DNA of 63,210 nt from Treponema sp. UBA1747. Lineage in GTDB: Bacteria; Spirochaetota; Spirochaetia; Treponematales; Treponemataceae. The translations under genes and the position numbers were made by a program. The first letter of the stretch is position 1. Every line of letters begins with the position of its first letter. The notes under the pieces were generated by a model. It saw only the letters and a list, made by a program, of their open reading frames with translations, searched no databases and was not told the DNA's origin. Shown one piece after another: positions 57,943-63,210 of this stretch. The stretch lies in NCBI GenBank assembly GCA_002315375.1, contig DCHR01000046.1:10534-73743 (forward strand), given 5' to 3'.

Positions 57943-60492
57943 ATGAAAAGTACTGTTATTAAAATCGTTGCTTTCCTTGCAGCTTCAGCTTGTGCATTGT
58001 CATTAATCACATGTTCTGGAAAAGGCGGAAACTCTTACACTGGAAAAGCTGACGGTAGAAACGGAGAGATTACTGTAAAAGTAACTCTGGATGGTACAAC
58101 ACTTAAAGATGTTAAGGTTGTAAGTCATAAAGAAACTGCTGGAATCGCTGATCCTGCAATCAACGATATTCCAAAAGAAATGGTAAATGCCCAGAGTGTA
58201 GATGTTGATTCTATTTCTGGAGCAACAATTACTTCTGAGGCAATCAAAAATGCCGTTAAAGACGCTCTTTCAAAAGCAGGTGTATCACTTGGTGCTGCTG
58301 CAGCATGGAAAAATGTTCCTGTAAAATATACAGCCGGAACATATGAAGGAAAGGGTGCCGGAATGAACGGTCCTGTAGTGCTTGATGTTACATTCAGCGA
58401 AGATGCTATTACTGACATCAAAGTAAAATCTTCACGCGAAACAGCATATGTAGGAACTCCTGCATATGATATTCTGTTTAAAGATGCAAAAGAAGCAAAC
58501 GGTTCTGGAATCGATGTTGTTTCTGGTGCTACATTCACATGTGTTGCAGTTAAGAACGCATTGAATGACGCTGCTGCAAAAGCAAATGCATCTGACATGG
58601 CTGCATTCAAAAAGAACAAGGTTGTTCACGCAGCTCAGGCTCCAATCGAAGAAACTTATGACGTTGTTGTTGTAGGTGCCGGTGGTGCTGGTATGGGTGC
58701 TGCAGCTCAGGCTGCTCAGAATGGTAAATCAGTTCTGGTAATTGAAAAGAACGTTGAAATCGGTGGTAACACTCTGGTTTCTGGTGGTCAGTTCCAGTCT
58801 GTAATGCCTTACCTCTGCTGGGATGCAAAAGATCCTGATGCAACAACAGGTATCTATCCTTTCGACGGCAAATCTTACAAAAAAGTTAAGATGGCTAACG
58901 GAAACATCACAGTTCTTAAGACAATCCTGAACTGGGATGAAAAACCATTTGATGGTGCAAATGCTAAAGACTGGTTCGTTGCCGGTGATATCAAAGACCT
59001 TTCAAAACATGGTGTTCACCAGGAATACCTGCCAACTCTGAAAGAACTGAAGAAAGAAATCGCTGCTTACCTGGCATGGGCTGAACCACAGCTTAAAGCA
59101 GGTAAAAACGAAGGTGCTCTTACACTGTTCTCTACAGTAAACCTCCATATCTTCCAGACATACTACGGTGGACTCCGTGCAAACGCTGACTACTCTGACT
59201 GGATCTACGGAAATTATGATCTGGTTAAACAGTTCATCGAAGGTGGACAGGAACTTAAACCTTGGCTCGAAGCTCAGGGTGCTCTTTTCGTAGAAGATAC
59301 ACAGCCAACTCTCATTGGTGCTCTCTGGAACCGTGAAAACGAATACATTGGTGCAACATTTGATGATGACGGTGACGGTAAAAACGAAACAGGACGCTGG
59401 GGTGCATATTTTGCTCCACCAAAACGCACACTTCTGAAGACAAGTTCAACAGCTGCACAGAACAAAATCATGACTCGTACAGATGCAAAAGAACTTATCG
59501 TAGAAAACGGACGTGTTACAGGTGTTAAGGCTGTAATGTACGACGGAACTCCAGTTACAGCACATGCAAAATGCGGTGTAATCCTTGCAACTGGTGGTTT
59601 CGCAGCTAACATCGACCTGGTTCGCAAAACAAACAAATATTGGGTTGAATCTGCAATCACAGAAAAAACACAGACAACAAACCGCAACTCTCTCCAGGGT
59701 GACGGTATTACAATGGGTAACAAAGCTGGTGCTGCTTCAACAGGTATGGAATTCACACAGCTTATGCCAATTTCTTGGATCGACAACGGTCAGCTGGCAT
59801 TCGGTGGCGGAAACTATGCTGTTTACATCAACCCAACAACAGGTAAACGTTTCGTAAACGAAACTTCTGAACGTGACGTTCTGTCACTTGCAGAATTTGC
59901 AAACGGTATCGAAAAGAACGGTGTTTCAGGTGTATTCCTTGAAATCGCTAACTCTGCACAGCCAATTCCAGGTCCATATCCATACGGAACACCAAAAACT
60001 CCTGAAACATGGGAAGCTGATGTTGAAAACCGTCAGTACACACGTACAATCGACCAGTTCGCTGATCTCTTCAAACAGCTTGGAATCGCAGCTGATGCAA
60101 ATACTGTTATTGAAGAAATCAAAGCTTACGATATGGCTTGTATGACAGGTACAGAAGACAAGATGGATGTTGAAAAGACTGGTTGGTCACGCCTGATTGG
60201 TAATGCTAACCGTGATGAAAACGGACGTTACGATGTATCTTCTTACACACTGGACGGAGTTAAACTTAAGGTTCGCCTTATGGCTCCATCTACACACCAC
60301 ACAATGGGTGGTCTTTCAGTTGATACTGACCGTCGTGTTCTGGCTGCTAATGGAACTCCTGTTAAGGGACTCTACGCTGCCGGTGAAGTTACAGGTGGTA
60401 TCCATGGTGGTAACCGTCTTGGTGGTAATGCAATCGTTGAAATCTTTGTTTCTGGACGTACAGCTGCAAACGCTATCGAAAAGGATAACTAA
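57943..60492 (+). CDS. Lipoprotein FAD-dependent reductase with two covalent-FMN domains (flavocytochrome/UrdA-like)
   Basis: The 849-residue product is an extracytoplasmic flavin reductase of the fumarate/urocanate reductase type. It has a signal with a lipobox (LITC, Cys24), two FMN_bind domains (about 31-112 and 128-215) whose flavinylation motifs are DSISGAT (Thr95) and DVVSGAT (Thr197), and a C-terminal FAD/fumarate-reductase domain from residue ~238 with VVVVGAGGAGMGAAA (245-250), TTNRNSLQGDGI, HHTMGGLSVDTD and the closing GEVTGGIHGGNRLGGNAI. The threonines are the sites where ApbE attaches FMN. The electron acceptor (fumarate, urocanate, an arylacrylate or another enoate) is not decidable by eye. 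Codon use is strongly biased, consistent with high expression. The GGAGG site decides the start; an upstream in-frame ATG at 57772 is rejected. Confidence 0.9.
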   Translation: MKSTVIKIVAFLAASACALSLITCSGKGGNSYTGKADGRNGEITVKVTLDGTTLKDVKVVSHKETAGIADPAINDIPKEMVNAQSVDVDSISGATITSEAIKNAVKDALSKAGVSLGAAAAWKNVPVKYTAGTYEGKGAGMNGPVVLDVTFSEDAITDIKVKSSRETAYVGTPAYDILFKDAKEANGSGIDVVSGATFTCVAVKNALNDAAAKANASDMAAFKKNKVVHAAQAPIEETYDVVVVGAGGAGMGAAAQAAQNGKSVLVIEKNVEIGGNTLVSGGQFQSVMPYLCWDAKDPDATTGIYPFDGKSYKKVKMANGNITVLKTILNWDEKPFDGANAKDWFVAGDIKDLSKHGVHQEYLPTLKELKKEIAAYLAWAEPQLKAGKNEGALTLFSTVNLHIFQTYYGGLRANADYSDWIYGNYDLVKQFIEGGQELKPWLEAQGALFVEDTQPTLIGALWNRENEYIGATFDDDGDGKNETGRWGAYFAPPKRTLLKTSSTAAQNKIMTRTDAKELIVENGRVTGVKAVMYDGTPVTAHAKCGVILATGGFAANIDLVRKTNKYWVESAITEKTQTTNRNSLQGDGITMGNKAGAASTGMEFTQLMPISWIDNGQLAFGGGNYAVYINPTTGKRFVNETSERDVLSLAEFANGIEKNGVSGVFLEIANSAQPIPGPYPYGTPKTPETWEADVENRQYTRTIDQFADLFKQLGIAADANTVIEEIKAYDMACMTGTEDKMDVEKTGWSRLIGNANRDENGRYDVSSYTLDGVKLKVRLMAPSTHHTMGGLSVDTDRRVLAANGTPVKGLYAAGEVTGGIHGGNRLGGNAIVEIFVSGRTAANAIEKDN

Positions 60493-60525
60493 GATTTTTA
60501 AGGCGTAAATAAAGCCGAAAAATGG

Positions 60526-60560
60526 GGCAGATGATGTAACAATCATCTGCCTTTTTTTTT
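60526..60560 (+). terminator. Terminator after flavin reductase gene
   Basis: GGCAGATGAT (60526-60535) pairs perfectly with ATCATCTGCC (60542-60551) around GTAACA, followed by nine T. Confidence 0.95.
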
Positions 60561-60574
60561 ACTTTTTAGTATGT

Positions 60575-60580
60575 TATAAT
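60575..60580 (+). promoter_or_regulatory. -10 element before carboxypeptidase gene
   Basis: A perfect TATAAT (60575-60580) lies 18 bases before the ATG, with AGGTGGGG acting as ribosome binding site in between. The -35 region is only a T run shared with the terminator. Confidence 0.4.
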
Positions 60581-60598
60581 AAAGGCAGGTGGGGACCT

Positions 60599-61435
60599 AT
60601 GAGATATCAAAAGTTTTCTTTTCTTGTATTTTCAATTCTTTTTTTTGTTACCAGTTGTTCCAGAAAGGCACATGCAGAAAATTTTCTTAAGAAAAACGAG
60701 GAGGTTTCTGTAGTGAAAGTGAATCCAGAGATCGAAAAAATTGATCGTGTGTTTGGAAAAATGGGGGACCGGTTTAAGTCTGAAATTGTGTTCACTGATA
60801 AAGAAGAATTCCTTTCTGATTTGAAAATCGTTCTTGAAGAAGAAAAGAAATATAATCCGAATGATGTTCCTCTTTATTATCTTATCGATAAAAAGCACAA
60901 TATCGGCGAAAATTATATTCCTGACGGCCTTGTAAAGCTTACAGATAAAACGGACTATAATTTCTGGAAAGAAGATCTTTCTCTGCGCCCTGATGCCGAG
61001 GAAGCATTACGGGTAATGGGACGGGCTGCAAAAGCGGATGGAATTACTCTTCTTGTCAGTTCTACTTACCGTTCGTATCAATATCAGAAAAGATTATTTC
61101 AACATTGGGTTGATGTAGATGGTCTTGAAGAAGCCGAAAGAGAATCTGCTCGGGCAGGTACAAGTCAGCATCAACTGGGACTGGCTGTAGATTTCGGCTC
61201 TATTGATGATTCTTTTGCTGAAACAAAAATGGGAAAGTGGATGTATGAAAATGCTGCTGATTTTGGGTGGTCATTAAGTTTCCCAAAGGCATATGAAGAT
61301 ATAACCGGCTACAGATGGGAAAGCTGGCACTTTCGTTTTATAGGAATTCCTGCATGCAGATTACAGAAAAAATATTTTAATGATGTTCAGCAGTATATGT
61401 TTGAGTTTATAGATGCCTGGAAACAGACAGAGTAG
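60599..61435 (+). CDS. Lipoprotein D-alanyl-D-alanine carboxypeptidase (VanY, M15B)
   Basis: VanY-type zinc peptidases trim the terminal D-Ala of peptidoglycan stem peptides. The 278-residue protein has a lipoprotein signal (FFVTSC, Cys20) and, from about residue 125, the M15 core: VSSTYRSYQYQKRLFQHWV, the zinc ligands in GTSQHQLGLAVDFGS (His, Asp) and ESWHFRFIG (catalytic Glu/zinc His). It should act in the periplasm anchored to a membrane. fliG and another gene follow within 10 bases, suggesting an operon that mixes cell-wall and flagellar-motor functions. Confidence 0.9.
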   Translation: MRYQKFSFLVFSILFFVTSCSRKAHAENFLKKNEEVSVVKVNPEIEKIDRVFGKMGDRFKSEIVFTDKEEFLSDLKIVLEEEKKYNPNDVPLYYLIDKKHNIGENYIPDGLVKLTDKTDYNFWKEDLSLRPDAEEALRVMGRAAKADGITLLVSSTYRSYQYQKRLFQHWVDVDGLEEAERESARAGTSQHQLGLAVDFGSIDDSFAETKMGKWMYENAADFGWSLSFPKAYEDITGYRWESWHFRFIGIPACRLQKKYFNDVQQYMFEFIDAWKQTE

Positions 61436-61444
61436 GAGGATCTG

Positions 61445-62608
61445 ATGACTCTTGAAGAAATGAGGGCAAATGCGTATCTTGCCCAGAATAAAAAATCAGA
61501 CAGTCAGGATAAAGAGACTTCTGCACAGGAAAAGCCTGGGAAAGGATTCAAGGAGTTTTCCGATGCTATTCCTGAAAATGGTTTTTTCAGAAAAACTGTT
61601 CAGACTGAGCTTCCAAAGGATAAAGAATCCGTTTATCGACGGGTTGCAAAATTTCTTGTAATGATAGGTGAAGATGAGGCTGCAAAAATTCTTCCTCATC
61701 TTACTGAAGAACAGATAATGAAAATCGTTCCGGAAATTGCTTCGGTTCGAAATGTCAGTAAAGAAGAGCAGTCGGTTATTCTTGCAGAATTCAATGAACT
61801 TCTTCAAAAATCCCGGGAGTCAGGGGGAGTAAGTACTGCCCGTGAAATGCTCGAAAAAGCATATGGACCAAAAAGAGCAGAAGAAATGCTTCAGAAAGCG
61901 GTCCCTTATGGAAGCGGAAAACCTTTTGATTATCTTTTTGATGCTGATAACGAACGTATTTATCTTCTCCTTAAAGGGGAAAGTTCCGGAGTTCAGTCTA
62001 TTGTTCTTTCACATCTGGATCCTAAAAAGGCTGCCTCTGTTATCAATCAGATGAATCCTGAAGAAAAAAAAGAGGTTGTTCTTCATCTTGCCCGAATGGA
62101 AGCAGTTTCGCCTGAAGTTATTCACAGAATCGATAAATCACTTCATGAAAAAGCTTTGAGTCTTTCGTCAGAAAAATCTGAAAATATTGACGGACGAAAT
62201 GCACTTGCTGAAATTCTTAAGCGCATTGATTCGGGAACCGAAAAAGATATTCTTAATCAGCTTTCAGACGATGATCCTAATCTTGGTGATGATCTCAGAT
62301 CCCGACTTTTTACTTTTGATGATGTTTTGCGTGCTGATGACCGCTTTATTCAGGAAAAACTCAGGGATATGGCAGATGCCGAAGTAGTTTACCTTATTGC
62401 GGGTAAAACAGATGCTTTCCGTGATAAGATTTTGTCTAATGTATCCGTAAACCGCAAGACCCAGATTCTCAGCGATGAAGAACTTTTAAAGCCCTTCAGA
62501 AAAAGTGATGTCGATAAAGCTACAAATGCCTTTGTGGCAGATTTAAGACGTGCTTATGAAAATGGAAATCTCCGAATAAGCGGAAGAAATGACGAACAGT
62601 ATGTTTGA
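61445..62608 (+). CDS. fliG: Flagellar motor switch protein FliG (divergent paralogue)
   Basis: FliG is the rotor protein that meets the stator and sets rotation direction. The 387-residue protein has a ~58-residue charged N-terminal extension, then the FliG N domain (VYRRVAKFLVMIGEDEAAKIL), the middle domain with VQSIVLSHLDPKKAASVINQM, and the C domain with FTFDDVLRADDRFIQEKLRDMADAEVVYLI...KILSNVSVNRKTQI, which carries the charged torque-helix residues. The EHPQ motif that should precede the middle-domain QSIVLSHL reads ESSGV here, and the protein is not in a fli operon. Spirochaetes typically have two FliG proteins; this looks like the divergent second type, and the fliG1/fliG2 label is left open. 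Confidence 0.82.
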   Translation: MTLEEMRANAYLAQNKKSDSQDKETSAQEKPGKGFKEFSDAIPENGFFRKTVQTELPKDKESVYRRVAKFLVMIGEDEAAKILPHLTEEQIMKIVPEIASVRNVSKEEQSVILAEFNELLQKSRESGGVSTAREMLEKAYGPKRAEEMLQKAVPYGSGKPFDYLFDADNERIYLLLKGESSGVQSIVLSHLDPKKAASVINQMNPEEKKEVVLHLARMEAVSPEVIHRIDKSLHEKALSLSSEKSENIDGRNALAEILKRIDSGTEKDILNQLSDDDPNLGDDLRSRLFTFDDVLRADDRFIQEKLRDMADAEVVYLIAGKTDAFRDKILSNVSVNRKTQILSDEELLKPFRKSDVDKATNAFVADLRRAYENGNLRISGRNDEQYV

Positions 62609-63152
62609 TAATGAGTTCAAATCGGAAAAACCGGAAGAAAACGTAATTTTTCATTATTCCCGCGAACATCGGTTGGAAAGTGCGCCCCAAAATGTCCGGG
62701 ATTTATATAACGGCAATTTTGAGTTGCAGAGAGGTTTTAAGGTTCTTTTCAAAAATAAAACCAACAGGTTTCTTCTTATTACCCTTGTAGTACTGACTGC
62801 TTTTGCCATGATTTATACAAAAATAGAAGGGACCAGGAACAAGAGTGATCTTGGCGATTTTAAACTGGAACTTTCATCTTTTTCATTTGAAGACAAAATC
62901 TATTCAACTATGAAAATTTCCGATACGAGTAAAAAAGAAGTTTCCGAGCGGAACCCCTGTATTCTGGATTATACCTTTTCTGCTATCGATGTAAATAATC
63001 AGGTTGCTGAATCTTTTTCTGATTCCAGGTTAATTGATTTTAAAGAAGATAAAGTTCAGTGGGTTATTACTGATTTTGATATTATTTCGATAAAAACTGA
63101 AGTTACAGACGGTAAAAAAACGGTTTTGCTTGAAACTGATGTAAAGCGCTAG
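62601..63152 (+). CDS. Single-pass membrane protein of unknown function
   Basis: The ~183-residue protein has a charged cytoplasmic N terminus (about 1-55), one membrane helix (LLITLVVLTAFAMIYTKI, about 60-77) and an extracytoplasmic beta-rich domain (FKLELSSFSFEDKIYSTMKIS, CILDYTFSAIDVNNQ, VLLETDVK). It overlaps fliG by 8 bases (or 20 if the ATG at 62589 is used), so it is translationally coupled to the motor protein and may link it to the envelope. I do not recognise the family. Confidence 0.6.
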   Translation: MFDNEFKSEKPEENVIFHYSREHRLESAPQNVRDLYNGNFELQRGFKVLFKNKTNRFLLITLVVLTAFAMIYTKIEGTRNKSDLGDFKLELSSFSFEDKIYSTMKISDTSKKEVSERNPCILDYTFSAIDVNNQVAESFSDSRLIDFKEDKVQWVITDFDIISIKTEVTDGKKTVLLETDVKR

Positions 63153-63177
63153 TTTATCTGGATATCAGTTTCAAAAA

Positions 63178-63210
63178 AATCAGAGAAGGCATAATCTGAT
63201 TGATTTTTTA
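63178..63210 (+). terminator. Probable terminator after fliG operon
   Basis: AATCAGA (63178-63184) pairs with TCTGATT (63195-63201), followed by GATTTTTTA at the window edge. The stem is AT-rich and the end of the T run may lie beyond the window. Confidence 0.5.

Noticed and set aside
58125..58619. 164-residue minus-strand frame inside the flavin reductase gene
   Set aside because: The long open frame follows from the strong codon bias of the sense gene; it shows no motif or start signal.
1..63210. CRISPR arrays, prophage, insertion sequences, toxin-antitoxin or defence islands
   Set aside because: No repeated spacers, transposases, integrases or paired small genes were seen; the gene content is housekeeping and envelope throughout.

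Overview
The window is a stretch of spirochaete chromosome, most probably a host-associated, fibre-using Treponema. The main pointers are a FlaA periplasmic-flagellum sheath protein, a second-copy type FliG, a PUR-domain protein of the BpuR kind, a RelA/SpoT synthetase domain fused to TPRs, secreted glycosidases including a GH43, AT-rich DNA, and many short lipoproteins with relaxed lipoboxes. There is no phage, insertion sequence, CRISPR array or obvious genomic island. Nearly all of the DNA is coding, and no gene-free stretch exceeds 300 bases apart from the tRNA-Lys region.

Layout: 1-5.6 kb holds lon, a secreted glycogen-binding-like protein (minus strand), and a CYTH / DUF975 / SppA operon. 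5.6-8.7 kb is a minus-strand ndk-gpsA-ffh unit. 8.8-13.7 kb carries a large secreted glycosidase-like protein and the lysine-pathway pair lysC-dapB. 13.8-19 kb has a tocopherol-cyclase-like protein and rpe followed by three envelope/TPR genes. 19-23.8 kb is recA-folK-scpA-scpB-rluB-folP (recombination, chromosome segregation, folate). 23.9-31.4 kb has a SulP transporter, an ATP-grasp enzyme, a cell-wall amidase, a GerMN protein, flaA and the RSH-TPR gene. 31.5-40.7 kb has tRNA-Glu, a DinG helicase, a phosphoribosyltransferase, a beta-helix surface protein, rnhB, the PUR protein, a cysteine desulfurase, aroB and an unknown secreted protein. 40.7-50.8 kb is an outer-membrane assembly cluster (TamB-like, BamA, Skp) followed by mutS. 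50.8-57.5 kb has an M28 peptidase, GH43, secA and a lipoprotein. 57.6-63.2 kb has tRNA-Lys, a structured GC-rich element, a flavin-dependent extracytoplasmic reductase, a VanY-type carboxypeptidase, a FliG paralogue and an unknown membrane protein.

The most unusual signal is regulatory. At about thirteen transcription-unit-leading genes a sigma70-like -10 hexamer ends only 6-9 bases before the start codon and no Shine-Dalgarno sequence is present, so these mRNAs look leaderless or nearly so. In several of them (aroB, the ATP-grasp gene, lysC, sulP) a perfect palindrome straddles the -10 and/or the start codon. Genes with a real leader and ribosome binding site are mainly exported proteins. 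Other items worth attention are a four-hairpin element after tRNA-Lys carrying an 18-base perfect reverse complement of that tRNA, a two-copy AACTACCGG hairpin repeat, and operator-like palindromes at recA, sulP and the flavin reductase gene. All functional assignments come from reading motifs by eye; no database search was run.
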